From assembly GCA_020205615.1 (NCBI GenBank), contig CM035169.1, forward strand, positions 16,313,258-16,377,257: a DNA stretch of 64,000 nt. The letters run 5' to 3'. A program made the translations under genes and the position numbers. The notes beneath the pieces were generated by a model that worked only from the letters and a program-made list of their open reading frames with translations, made no database searches and had not been told where the DNA came from. The DNA is from Panax quinquefolius. Its lineage: Eukaryota > Streptophyta > Magnoliopsida > Apiales > Araliaceae. Below are positions 11,830 through 24,186 of this stretch, piece after piece; position 1 is the first letter of the stretch; every line of letters begins with the position of its first letter.

Positions 11830-12950
11830 TTAAGAAATGGTTTTTTGATCTTTGGAATCAATACAAAATTCGATTTCACGCTCTAGGGTAGGCTAGAAAG
11901 TCTTCAAGAATACATCAAGAAATTTATTAATGATAGAAATATCATTCAAGACCTGTGACTCTCATCCAAAACTTGGATAATACGTCACATTGATACCAGT
12001 GTGACTTCATCCTTTAACCTAGATAGCACCTCATAATGATGCCTATCAACTCGCCATCTTCTTTTCATGATGTCGCCTAGAGAAAGTCCGCCTCGGTGCA
12101 TTCCACACAAGGAAGTCAACAACGAAAGGTTCAGAGGATCTTTACTTATGGCTTCGATATAACAATGATTGACTTTAATGGTTTGGTTACTTGAATTCGC
12201 ACAACAAAGTTGGTTATGAATATAAAAGCTAACAACCTACATTTAAAAGCATGATGATTAGTTAACCAATTGATTCCTAAAATCACATCAAAGGCCAGTA
12301 TTTTTAAAAAAATAAGATCGACAGGTAACGTGAAAGTGTTTATTTGAATCAAACAAGATTTAAAAATAGTAGCGGTAACGAAGGCTCCTACTAACGAAGT
12401 TTCAACCAATAAGTCAAAGTCTAACTTCTCCGGAGTCAAATTTAAACGTTGAACATAAAGAGAGATAAAATAATGTGTAGAACCCAGATCTTATAAGGTA
12501 TAGACTTTCATGAATTTATAATTAACTAACCCGTGCTAACTTCGTTCGGTTTACTCGCTTTTTGAGAAGTCATGAAAAATGCACTTCCTAAAACCAACGA
12601 CTTTGTTTTGTCCATATCCACCTTTGGTGCCACCGTCCCAGCTAGACTTGACTTTGGTGCACAACAAAATTGAGCTAAATGACCTTCTCTTCTTGCAATT
12701 TCCACATCTATTATCTTTGCCATGATTACCAATCAAGTGGTTACCATTCTTAGCATGATAATTTCCCCACGATGGTTATCATTATTCGGCGGTAGTTGCC
12801 ACCCAAAGATAATTATTATCGTGTTGTTGGTCGTTACTTTTGTTTGAAATTTGAATCAACACTCTCATGTGCTTCATTGCTTATCTCAAAGATTTTCGGA
12901 TGCCATTCTCAAACACCGTCACAAAACAAGGGTTAATTAACATATCACAT
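11830..12950 (-). pseudogene. A2 zinc-knuckle and protease remnant
   Basis: On the minus strand, 12732-12526 gives a zinc-knuckle tail reading REGHLAQFC. Then 12439-12146 gives a protease segment: TPEKLDFDL, QINTFTLPVDLI and the LAFDVILGINWL block characteristic of Ty3/gypsy retropepsins just after the active site. The active-site triad region lies near 12440-12500 but is frameshifted. The RT entry motif is at about 11880. Capsid, RT core, RNase H and integrase are missing. Confidence 0.75.
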
Positions 12951-13263
12951 ATTATCCCTATACTCGACCGACCAATTAAATACCAAATAAATTTAGGTAG
13001 TCATCATCTTAGCGAAGGAATTCCCGTCTCTCCCTCCTAGTTCTTATCTCAAGCATCTTAGCCGAGGATCATATCCCTAGCTCGATACCAATGTGACTCT
13101 GGACACCAACTTGGTCAAAGACACCTCACATTGGTACTGTCACTTGCCATAGAAAGACGGCGTCCCCTACGAGAGATCAAAGCCGGTGCATTCCCCATCA
13201 ACGAGGAAGTCACCAAATGAGAGGCTCAAAGGGCTCTTCACACTTATGGCTCGATACCAACCG

Positions 13264-15690
13264 TGACGCCCCAAAATTAGGTATATACGCCACCCATCTT
13301 GGGTCGCCACTTTACATGGTACATAAATTCAAATACAAACTTAATTATACATACGTCAGGTAACATACGACAATCATAAACCGAGAGTTCTAATAGAATA
13401 TTGTCATTTAGACAATATCCATACTCAAAGAGAGTCCTCATTACATTTATTGTCTTATTTATTTAATGTAATAGTGAGGACTACTAATGCTATCTTGGGA
13501 CCATCACTCTTTTCCCCGACTGTCGTCAAATTTTATATTCTCATTTCACGAAGAAACGGTGAAAGAAAGGGTGAGCTCAACTAGCCCAAGAAGAAATATT
13601 ATGACTAAGATAATGCGTAATAAATTATCATTAGCCTTCAACATTGTTAAACCGATAAAATACAATAGACAACGGTTTAAGCTGCATGATGAATGTGCAA
13701 TCCATTAAAAGAGTCAAGTAGAAAATAAAAGTCTACTATCTTTTAGGTTTTAAAAGGTTTTCATAAATTTTATCATTAAGACTCGGTTTAATGAATAAAC
13801 CACAATATCTAATCATCCCCGTACTACACGGCCAAGGATTTTCATCAAATTATCAATGGTCAGCGACTATACCGAATCACCCCGGTCATAATCATACCAA
13901 AACTATCCATCATCGCATTACGTGCCATTCGAGGACTTTTATCACATCATTTATAACAAGCCATGATTATACCGAATGATCCTCGGTCATAATCATACTA
14001 AGTTCATCTATACACGTAAGCCCAAAGATAACATAATATATCATGAGGATGATGACAATGACATAATAATTCAATAAAACAAGTTCAAGAATTATTTAAT
14101 CCGGGAATTATTAACGCCCAAATTGTCAACATGATCTTTGCTTTTGTAGAGTAAAATTCAAGAATAATCGGAAGAATATTTCCATGAAAAGATATCTTTG
14201 GATGAAACGCAAATATCAAAGATATTCTACTAATTTCATGGAGTATAAAGTCAAAGTTTTAACCAACTAGGTATAATAAAGAATGGAATAACAAAAGAAA
14301 TCACCATGCATGCAGATTGCAGATGACAAAGTTATTCCAATAGAATAATAATAATCGGAACCGTGTCGGTGAAATCACACAAGCAGGATGATCCAAATGT
14401 AATAATAAATTTGAATAATAAACAATGGAACCGTAGGTGTAAAAACACATGCATGGATATTCCAATGTAATAATAAATGCGGAATAATAAACAATGGAAC
14501 AGTGTAGGTGTAAAAACACACGCATGGATATTCCAATGTAATAATAAAGAATGGAATAATGAAGAAGATCACCAAGTATAGGGGATTAGCAGATACAAGT
14601 TATTCCAATGAATAAATAAGAATGGAATAATATAAGGATTTCACCAAGTATAGGGTATCTGGCGTGATCACAAAGTTATGTATAGGGTATACCACTTTTA
14701 CAAAAGTTATTCCAATGTAATAATAATGAATGGAATAATGTAAGTTCTCTTCACGAATAAGAAAGAATAACACCACTTACGGTACAACAAATAATACCCA
14801 TTCTAAGTAAAAGACAATTGGATATCAAAGTAGTGAAGTACCGTAATACTTCTTCTTCTTTCTCTCTATAGATTTTTCTCTCTATACTTCTCATATAATT
14901 TCTCTCTCTGAGTTTCGTTGAATTCGTAAGAAAATAATGAAGGAATGAGCTTCTATTTATAGGAAAATAGAATGCATAGTAATTAATCCATGAAGCGGTC
15001 AGATTGATTTACTTTTAATCGGCGGTCCATATTTAAAGCAAAATCTTTTAAATAAAATATCATATATTCTATTTATATAAAAACATTTTACTATGCAAAA
15101 CACTATGCAACACTACGCAAAAACACTACGCAACACTATGCATAATAAAATATAATATATTCTATTTATAGAATAACTTTAATAAAGTATTCATTTTATA
15201 TAAAAGATGTTTCGCTTTTATTACGTTAATAATACGAATAAAACAAAAACGTCATTATCGCTATAATAATTCATATTATTAATCGACAATAATGGAATCA
15301 AACCGAGTGACTTCTCACATAAGCATCGATAATCAATACTGGTGTCTTCTTATGCAACCACACGTATTACATCGTCACTTTTTTACTACCGAGTAGTTCA
15401 ACAAAGATCAACGGTAAAACTTCCGCCGTTATTTCAATAAAATATTTTTGTCGTTTTTCAATCGGACAATAATTACATTATGGGTCCACCAATGATTGAG
15501 TAGTTGTATTTAATATTCCCCGCTAAATCGAATATTCCCCACCAATCGAATATAATATAACCACTTGCATACTTTGCAAAATTTATAAATACTACCCACA
15601 ACTATAATATTATCTCAAATTCATACCATAATATTAAAAAATTATTTCGACAAAATTTAAATCTTTATTGATAAAATCTTGGGTCTCACA
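13264..15690 (-). repeat. Right (5') LTR of A2
   Basis: This is a complete LTR of 2.43 kb. It reads TGACGCCCC at its left edge and TCTCACA at its right edge, with a minus-strand TATA box at 14954-14961 and the leader array at about 14330-14550. It abuts the minus-strand primer-binding site of A2. It is the best reference copy for judging where A1 interrupted the other A2 LTR. The five bases after it are ATTTA; the partner target duplication lies before the window. Confidence 0.87.
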
Positions 15691-16060
15691 ATTTAGATAT
15701 GAAATAAGATTTCATATTATTCAAAATAAAGGAGCTTATTTGCGAATAGGAAAGTGAATCCATATTTCCTTAAATAAAAGGGTTTATTTAGATATGGAAT
15801 AAGATTTCATATTATTCAAAATAAAGGAGTTTATTTGTGAATAGGAAAGAGAAATCGCGTTTCCTTTAATAAAAGTTTTTTTTAACTTGGAATTGGATTC
15901 CATAATTAATTAAAATAAAGGAGTTTATTTTGATCAAAAATTTTGATTAAAATAAAATAGTTTATTTTATTCAAAATAGGATAAATTATAATAAAAGAGT
16001 TTTATTTTGATTTAAATTTTGATTAAAATAAAAGAGTTTATTTTGATTCAAAATTAGATT
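15691..16060. repeat. AT-rich tandem repeats
   Basis: Two units of about 90-100 bp share ATAAGATTTCATATTATTCA and AATAAAGGAG blocks. They are followed by shorter units of about 35 bp built on AAAATAAAAGAGTTTATTTTGATT-like steps. There is no coding signal. The array separates the A2 LTR from the copia relic downstream and may belong to that copia element's LTR. Confidence 0.6.
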
Positions 16061-17325
16061 TTATACTAACTAAATTTGCCCATTAAATGATATCAATATA
16101 TATATTGAATGTTTATTATTCATGAGATGAATGCTATTTATTAATGCATATGGTGATGTGTATGATAATAAATGGAATTGATTATGGACTATTGACCAAT
16201 GTGATTGGATTTTATTTTAGTTGGATGCATGAATGTATGGATTTTATTAAATGGGGTCTGCGTACCTCGTCTTCTCTAATTTTTTCTTAATATAAATTCT
16301 ATCTTCCTCTACATGTACTTCCCTCGATCTAACGATCAAGGTTTCTATTTATTTTAAATAGTTTTATAATAGGAATAGTTAGAATTAATTTTGAAGAATT
16401 GGAGATCAAGGTGCGAGGAGCTAGAAGACCCGTTTGTAATGGAGCCGTGTTTAAATGTAATAGTTATATTTAAATATTAATTCTTGCACCCTAAGGTTTG
16501 ACCTTTTGGTTCACTTGGTGGCTCTAAAGTGAACCAAACTAAAATAAAAGTCCATAATCAATCCGGGTAGAATATAGTATTCTATATGTGTATGCTTATA
16601 CTATATATATTATATATTATGCAAACATGCTTCGCATGTTAATTAATATGACGGCGTATTTTATATATATATGTATGCATACTGCGCTAAACAAGATGAA
16701 ACAAATTAATAACAAACCCTCAAATTTTTTATATTAAGTCCTAAAGCGTTCAAAGATATTTAGAATATCGAACGTCACCTTCTAGCATGATAAAATTAAT
16801 AGAGTATTAAATATTTAATATGAGTTTGTTGTGTCACCACAAGGCAAGTATTAAGTATTTAAGATGTTAATTTATCACATTTGATGCTTATAAAGAAAAT
16901 TGAACAATATTATTTTGTTGTGTCACCACAAGGACAATATTTTTTTTTTTTGAATATATGGAGTGCTAGGTTGGACTTAACTTGGATAATTTTGATTCGG
17001 ATGTGCCACCACTTGATCAAAATAATCTAAGAGGCAAAATACAAGGATTTGCATAGTTAATGTAATTGACAAGAGTTGTCTACCTATTTATTTATATATA
17101 GTTTGTTGTGTTACCACAAGGCTATATACATTTGAAATGGGATCATTATTCTCACTAGCAAATCTTTAATTATATTTTGCCGAACTATATATATTGAGGG
17201 TAATATAGTTTGAAGAAAATAGTGGGAGATACCAATTTAAAACAAGTCCTAATTTATTTTGGTAATTAATAAAAGAATGTATGCTAAAATGTTGTTAATT
17301 ACAAATTCATTTACATAATTTTACA
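16061..17325 (+). other. Untranslated upstream part of a copia relic
   Basis: This AT-rich stretch holds no gene. It leads directly to a copia gag start at 17326. The last 190 bases match, in reverse complement, the stretch upstream of the gag start at the right window edge (63815-64000). A short near-palindromic phrase, TTGTTGTGTCACCACAAGG, recurs at about 16828, 16917 and 17103, the last with one change. The LTR limits could not be fixed. Confidence 0.5.
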
Positions 17326-17370
17326 ATGTCTAAATCACTATCACTGCGAAGCATATTAGATGCTATTTGA
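17326..17370 (+). pseudogene. Ty1/copia gag start, stop after 14 codons
   Basis: The 14 codons read MSKSLSLRSILDAI and then TGA. The MSKSLSLRSIL start is typical of a widespread plant copia gag family. After the stop only a few residues fit before the sequence changes to an unrelated repeat at about 17380. A related start in reverse orientation lies near 63810. Confidence 0.65.
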
Positions 17371-17379
17371 TCAGACCGA

Positions 17380-18050
17380 ATTAAATAATAAATATTAAGC
17401 TATTTAATTTATTCTATCACCATAGATTAAATTAAATATACTTAACTTATTATTACGATTATGCCATTAACTTCTTAAATAATTATTCTTCCTTTTATGG
17501 TGTGACCCTATAGGTTCTCCATATTAAACCGATTGTGAATAAATCAATTAGAACAATTCTAATTTTATTTAAATAAATAAATTAAACTAGTAATTTATTT
17601 AAATAAATAATATTTATTCTACAATAGGGATAAGCCTCCCTAGCGATCAACGACTTTCCTGATAATATAGATTTTAACATTAATCATAAAAGAACCTTTG
17701 AATAAATAGTTACCGTACAATTCAATCCTTCCACCATATAATGTCCCAATTAAATATAAGACGGGGAATTCTTGTCAAGTATTATTTTATTTAATTATAT
17801 GTATTTCGATCCTTAAATGCATAACTCAAATAATGCAAATTAGAAACTCCTTTCTAATTTCATTACGCCATTGCCAAGGACTATTGGGTTGTCATTTATC
17901 GAATCACATAGGACATTTTCTCTTCTTTTTACTAGAAGTGGTAGATTCTTTGTTGATCATACATTATCTCCATGTACAACTTATTATACCCAAGCATACC
18001 TTTGATATACCCTAAGGGTCTTAAGGAATAAGTCAAAGTATAACTCATTA
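17380..18050. repeat. Family C repeat, left half
   Basis: This block matches 48290-48950, for example CTATTTAATTTATTCTATCACC and AATAATATTTATTCT. It is interrupted at 18050 by a solo LTR and continues at 20878. It is AT-rich with no gene; the 60-codon frame at 17833-18015 has no recognisable domain. It probably represents LTR or untranslated sequence of a copia element. Confidence 0.6.
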
Positions 18051-20872
18051 TGTGCGCCCCCAAAATAGGTATACATCACCTATTACGAGTTGTCGATACA
18101 TGGCATGTAAACAACTACAACTTTATTATTACAACAAGAAATCTGCGTGAGTTTGAATACAAATATTATCTTCAGATAATATCTATACTCAAATAAATTC
18201 TCATCACATTTATTGATACATTATTTTACAAAATGGTGAGGACTACTAAACAATCCTTTCTAAAACCTTCATTCCATGCATTCTCGACTCATATTTATAT
18301 TCTCGCGCCTCCACGAGAAAAATGGAACAAAAGGAAAGGGTGAGCTCAACTAGCTCGAAGAAGAATATTATGACTAAGATAATATACAACAAATTATCGT
18401 TAGTCTTCAACGAGGAAAAATCTAATAGAATACAATAGACAACAAATTTTAAATCAATATTCGCAATGAAATAATAATTCATTAGAAGAGTTAAGTAGAG
18501 AATGCAAACTACTATCTTCTATGTATGAATTTAAAAGTTCATCGTCTATCTTTTATCCTGTAACATCAATCAATATACATCCGGAATCAAATATTCATCT
18601 TTGACTACAGCCAAAGATATTCATCACCGGGTCATGTTCATTTAAACACACATTTCATCTTTGCACTACACGGCCAAAGATATTCTTCAGAAATCATTCA
18701 TCTTCTGCACTCTGAGCCAAAGATATTCTTAAGAAATCATTCATCTGCACACCTACTGAGCCAAAGATATTCCATAATATCATCATTTAAGACCGAGGAT
18801 GATGAAAAATATTTTTTTAAAGAAGCGAATCCGGTGAAACAAAATGACAAGGATTAAGGATTAAGGATTCGTACTTGGTTTTATCCACGTCAAAAATACC
18901 TCAAAAATAATCATAGTGGTGTAAAATTCAAGAATGATCAAAAACATGGATACAATCGAGTTAGTATCCGAATAGATGTTTTGAGACGAAAAGAAGAAAT
19001 TTTATTTTTCTATTGAATAAGACCGGTATCGTGAATAAGTCAGATATCGTGAATAAAGTCAGATATCGTGAATAAGTAAATTCACACACAAAAGATAGAA
19101 ATTCACAAAAACATCTTCACGCTTTCATGAATAGTACTTCGTGAATAGTAACTCGTGAATAGTAACTCATAAATAGTAATCGTGAATAGTAACTCATGAA
19201 TAGTAACTCATGAATAAGTAACCCCACATGAAAAAAAGTTCCAAATTTGATAAAAACTTCAGATCAACATTTCAAAGATAATGATATTGAAGATATAATA
19301 TCATTTGAGAAGAAAATAACATCCCTTACCTCGAAAGATCAATACTTAGCTAGAATCTAGGGTATAGTCTTTGAAGGAACTTGCACCGTCTAGCAATACT
19401 CAAAGTATACTCAAAATACTCACAAGAATACGCTCGATAATATAGAGAGAGAAAACTTCAGTTTTTGGTGTGATTTTCAATTCTAACCTAAGCACCCTAT
19501 TTATAGGAAATTGCTTAGAACACCAAAGCAGAAAATTTAATAAAATATTAATATATAATTATTAAATTCCTACGCACCCAAAATCTGATTCAAACCATCA
19601 GCCACCAAGAGTGACTCACCTTGCCTAACTCAAAAAAAACGTTTTTCTTATTAAAAATATTTAAAACTTCAAAAATTAATTATTTCGGAGCTTCAGAACT
19701 TCAATAATTCATAATAAATAGCCCTTTCATCAGAAAATTTGAATCTCGCATGAGTTTTATAGGAATTTCAATTCTACAACTTTGCGAGAAGAAAGTTTTT
19801 CCAAATTCTAAATAGAAATTGGCCGAAATCCACAAACGGGTGATTTTACTGTGCTATAATCAAATTTCGGTCGATAAATGGGGTCCGCATGAGCATGTTT
19901 AACATGTTTTTAAACATTTATTGCAACAAAATACTCTTCCTCCTCAGTATACTCATATATCCCACATTACGTTGTAAAAATATCACCATTATTATATTAT
20001 TATTAAAATATAATAATATATTTAAATAATTATTTTATCGAGAAAAAGATAAAATTTTAATTTTCAACAATTGTCACATTAAACTTTTTCTCCATCTATA
20101 TCCACATAAAATCAATATTTTCCTCATCATATAAATCAATAATTAATTATTCACAAATAATAATCTGTAATCACAATATTGACAATCGAGGCGGTTAGGG
20201 AAGAGGGCTTTCCAATAAGAATTTCTCCCTACTTGGTGGCGTAATTGGGTGACCAAACCTCTCCTTGAGTAGAACTTTCTAGACATTGCTAATAATGTTA
20301 TCTAATAATATTATTGAGGATAATATGAATTATTGCTCGATAATGAAAAAATCTTGTGTAATGACAATTATTGAAACAACAACAATATAAAAATATCAAC
20401 GCAAACAATTATTAACTCGATAAAATAAAATATTTGAGCGGTAATTCGTAACCATTATTGAAGTAGTACTTTAATAATTGGTGCAATACCGTATCTTCTT
20501 GTGCAACAAGCGTATTACTATGTTTTAACCATCGGGTATTCCAATAGTATTAACGGTAAATAACCTTCTGGTAGTTATTTTAAAAACAACTTATATTATG
20601 CTGCTTTCTTCATCCAATCGCTTTCAGTTATGGGGCCCACACACATGGTCATTGTAGCGGCATTATATATGCGAATATTTCACAGCACGATAATATTCCA
20701 TCCACGACACCAAACTAATATATTGATAATGAATATTTTATAACCACTTGCTTATTTTGAAATATTTTGCGTATTTAACCCTTAACTATCCACATTAATC
20801 AAATCAACCCTTCTTATTTCAAAATAATAAATAAAGAAAATTCCTTTTATTTAAAAAATTTGGGGTCTTACA
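18051..20872 (-). mobile_element. Solo LTR, family B, with perfect 5-bp target duplication
   Basis: The 2822-bp block starts TGTGCGCCCCC and ends GGGGTCTTACA on plus, that is TGTAAGACCCC to GGGGGCGCACA on minus. It is flanked on both sides by CATTA (18046-18050 and 20873-20877). There is no internal region, primer site or polypurine tract, so it is a solo LTR left by recombination between two LTRs. Inside are tandem copies of a phrase containing GCCAAAGATATTC (about 18590-18780) and of GTGAATAGTAACTC (19130-19220). The related family B copy is at 43753-46995. Confidence 0.88.
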
Positions 20873-20877
20873 CATTA

Positions 20878-21350
20878 TACACAAGATACTATGATGATCT
20901 CAAGTCCGAGGATCACTTGACTACTATCACTAAAGGAATTCTATTGACAGCAAGTAAAACTCCATTAGGTATTCCTCAGCGAGCAACGTTCGATTGAACT
21001 TATTCTCTAATAAGCACCTACATACTTGCTTTAGTGTCTCCACACAAATGATCATGAGATCAATCATCCTCATCCAATGAAGCAACAACGTATGTACTCA
21101 ATCTATTCGAATTCACTAATCCCCAATTTAGTAATCCAACGATCGGGAACTATTTTAGTTTTAAGCTTTCTAAGAATTTAGATCTCATTAGAATGATCAT
21201 CATAATTATTCTAAAAGCATTGCTTAAAACTACGGGTTTATCACATATTATAAAACAGCATCATGTAGATAATTTAAAAGCCTTTAATAAATTAATACTC
21301 TTTATTAATAAATGAATAAGATTGTTACAAAGTATATGCTTTATCATCAA
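20878..21350. repeat. Family C repeat, right half
   Basis: Together with 17380-18050 it forms one block that is uninterrupted at 47956-49460. The shared end reads AGTATATGCTTTATCATCAAA at 21329-21349. No gene is present. Confidence 0.6.
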
Positions 21351-22030
21351 ATATGATTGGCTTGTGTGCATACTACTTTCACTCTTGTCACGTTTATTTT
21401 GCTGGAATGACGTGCTGTTAATATCTGGCAATGGGGTAGCATTTGTTGGTAGCGTACTTGATGATTTTTCAACAACAATTCATTATTCTTTTCTCGCAAC
21501 AAGGAGGATGAAATGACAAGTCATTGAATTTTGTGAACTTACTGCCTCATATTGTTGTGATGAGAATCATGTTGGTGGGATGAAAAGTTGAGGCGTTTTC
21601 TCTAACATTTGGGATTCGTAAACTGGATCTCGCACAAAGCCAACGTAGAGGTTATTCTATAAACATTGGAAGTATATTTCAGTAATTGATTTTTAATCTT
21701 GTAGCCTTAAATTAAGCCACTCAAATTTGGCATTAGGGAGAACAACCAATTTTGGTGGTCAAATCTTTCCTTGATGGTGTCCATAAAGACAAAAGGATCT
21801 TTAAGCTGTTAAATACTCGATCTTTAATCCTTCATCGATATGGTGACGAAGAAAGATTATGGCTTTTGCATTTTGTGTCAAGTATTTGTATTTCTGATTG
21901 ATGGTCTTTTCTAACTCATTTGCACTAAGGTACGATTTCGCATCAAAGTGCCCAAGCCAAATAGTTGTCTCGAGAAATTTTCAAAATAGAAAAATCTATT
22001 TTTGTCAAGTTTGCCATCTATTCTGGGTTA
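21351..22030 (-). pseudogene. Ty1/copia gag relic (UBN2/DUF4219-type)
   Basis: Read on minus from about 22010 to 21590, the translation gives NYLAWALDAKSYL, then NQKYKYLTQNAKAIIFLRHH, IDEGLKIEYLTA, a frameshift, and NAKFEWLNLRLQD. This is the order of a plant copia gag of the NYLSW-type family. The frame is broken by at least two stops and frameshifts. The 64-codon plus-strand frame at 21322-21516 is antisense noise. Confidence 0.75.
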
Positions 22031-22149
22031 AAACACAATTTTATTATTTATTAAAACAATAAATAATTGCATGTATGAAATATGAAAAATAAACTACGTC
22101 ACGATCTCAAGTGGTGATAAAATGCAAATAGAAATATTCTTATATTTAT

Positions 22150-22530
22150 GTTATTAGCATAATGCAAATGGATCTTCACCCGGTATGCGGTAGTTCGCAT
22201 AGACAGATTATTCCAACAGAATAATAAATAATGGAATAACATAAGAATTTCACCATGCATACGGTGAGTCGCGTGGCGAGTTATTCAACGAATAATAAAT
22301 AATGGAATAACAAAAGAATTTCACCGTGCATGCGATGTAATCAATAGCGCATGCAAAAAGGTTATTTCCAATGAGAATAATAAATACGGAATAATAAATA
22401 ATGGAACCAGTCGGGTGAAATTAATTGATGAGGATATTCACGAGAATATTAAATGCAAAATAATAAATGATGGAACGAGTCGGTGAAATTCACAATCGAT
22501 GAGGATATTCGACATAATATTAAATGAAAA
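22150..22530 (-). repeat. Fragment of A-type LTR leader array
   Basis: The stretch has three to four copies of a TTATTCCAAC-AGAATAATAAATAATGGAATAAC phrase with TCACCATGCAT and GGAACCAGTCGG blocks. These match the minus-strand leader arrays at 340-560 and 14330-14550. It has no LTR ends and is an isolated fragment between copia remains. Confidence 0.6.
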
Positions 22531-23370
22531 GGTTCCCACTAAGTCTTGTAAGATTAACAAGGATAGATGGTACCAATGTAAATAACAAAATTTAATGCTA
22601 ATTATAAGAATAAAATTATATTATTGGTGGTATAGCCAACTCGGTAATATAATAATAAATTGCAAGAATTTAATTTTACCGTCTCAGTTGGTTAGAGTTT
22701 CGTACTGATAACGTGTTATAAATTAATAAGAGGAGTCTTATTATTATTATTACTATTACTATTATTTAATTCCTAAAGGAGTTTGGGAATTAATTAATAA
22801 AAGTACTCTCATTTATTCGTAATAAGATTAGGAGGCTAATTAATTAAAAGTTTAATTAATTATCCCTAATAAAATTAGGGAGCTTAATTAATTAAAAGAA
22901 TTTAATTAATTAAATAAAACTCAATTTCTTAATTATTAAGGAGGGTTGCCCACATCTATAAATAAGAGGAGTCTTATTATGGGTGAAGGTGTTGACACTT
23001 TCACAACACGTGAATACGTAATTCCAATAGTTGGGAGAGTACGCCTTTTTCTATAGAGATAGAAAACTAGGGTTTAGCCAAACACTCATCTTCTTGAATT
23101 TTTGTTCTTTCTTGGTGGATCACCTCTAGTGGCCAAACACTTGGGTGGCTAACGTTGATCAAAGGAAAGAACCAAACCCGGTGGATTCAAGTTGGACGCG
23201 AATGGATTTGGAGGTGAACTCGTACCTGAGGAAGCTCGAATCTTCAAGGGTATGATTCTTGTTATTCATATCTTTTCGTTTAATTAATAATTGTGCATAA
23301 AGGGTGATCGGGTATATGGTTTGTAAAATTTTTAAAACTCTGATTTTCAACGTTTCCACTTATTTATGCA
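22531..23370 (+). repeat. Copia LTR or leader, related to family C
   Basis: The segment 22720-22900 is the reverse complement of about 48090-48260 (AATTCCTAAAGGAGTTTGGG and AATTAGGGAGC blocks). A TATA-like TATAAATAAGAGG lies at about 22957-22969. The block GTTTCGTACTGATAACGTGT (22697-22716) resembles a phrase common in plant copia LTRs. No protein is encoded; the small frames at 23159-23507 only overlap it and the start of the next gag fragment. Confidence 0.5.
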
Positions 23371-23394
23371 ATTTGATTGCGTTCATGAATATTA

Positions 23395-23795
23395 CAAACC
23401 TAACAAAGAGATGGTCATATAATAAGAAGCCTTGGGGAAGAAAGAATAAACGAGGCTATCGTAACAACAAATTCCAGAACCGCGACAATTCAGGTCACCA
23501 GAAGTAGCAAGTGTCTGAGTCGGATAAAAATAAAGAAAATGCAACACAGAAAAAGAACAAACCAGATGTTTGTTTTAGGTGTGGGATGAATGGGCATTGG
23601 TCGCGTACCTGTCGTACGCCTAGACATCTGGCTAATTTATTCCAGGAGTCTCAAAAGAACAAAGTAATGGAGGCAGAAACAAACTTTGTTAATTATCAAT
23701 TGAATATTGTTGATGATCCACCAATGACCAACAATAAGGATAAGATTGTTGATATTACTGAACCTTTTGAAAGTATCTTTTGGGATATCGTTTAA
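23395..23795 (+). pseudogene. Copia gag tail with CCHC zinc knuckle
   Basis: The first part (to 23507) reads as a basic stretch rich in Lys, Arg and Asn (RGYRNNKFQNRDNSGHQK) ending in a stop. After a three-base step the frame gives CFRCGMNGHWSRTCRTPRHL, an intact CX2CX4HX4C nucleic-acid-binding knuckle at about residues 21-34 of the 23511 frame, followed by an acidic tail. This is the C-terminus of a copia nucleocapsid. Confidence 0.85.
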
Positions 23796-24186
23796 TTTCT
23801 TCTTTTAATTAAACACCTTGCATGTATAATATTATTAGTTTTCATTCTATATGTGGTATGTGTTTCTCATGAATAAAATTATATTTGAAATGTAACTTTT
23901 CTTATTTATGTTTTTATATGTACCGGACCATTTTTTTAATGGATATGGAGGATATATGTTTATGAGACGATTCAACAACTCATACAATCCTTGAAATGAG
24001 AAATATTTTTCACAATGATCAAAATTTGAGGAAATATAGGAACTATCTCTGGCACATCAAATTTAATCGAGGGATTTAGAAAAGCTAGTTTCTTACTACC
24101 AAATGAGACATAAGTTTTTATCAAAGATGCTCTATATTCTAGTAAATCAAGAAGAAATTTGCTTCGTTTTAAAGATATTCGACTAA

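Larger units (their letters stand above)
9733..13263 (-). mobile_element. Internal region of A2 (non-autonomous)
   Basis: This is the same architecture as A1, in reverse. A polypyrimidine block on plus (9733-9745) is the polypurine tract. Then come LTR-like repeats with a tandem array (10167-10512), the filler without coding capacity (about 10640-11820), and remnants of RT entry, protease and zinc knuckle (11830-12950). The primer-binding site is GGCTCGATACCA (13248-13259). The internal deletions are shared with A1, so the two copies belong to one deleted lineage. Confidence 0.8.
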
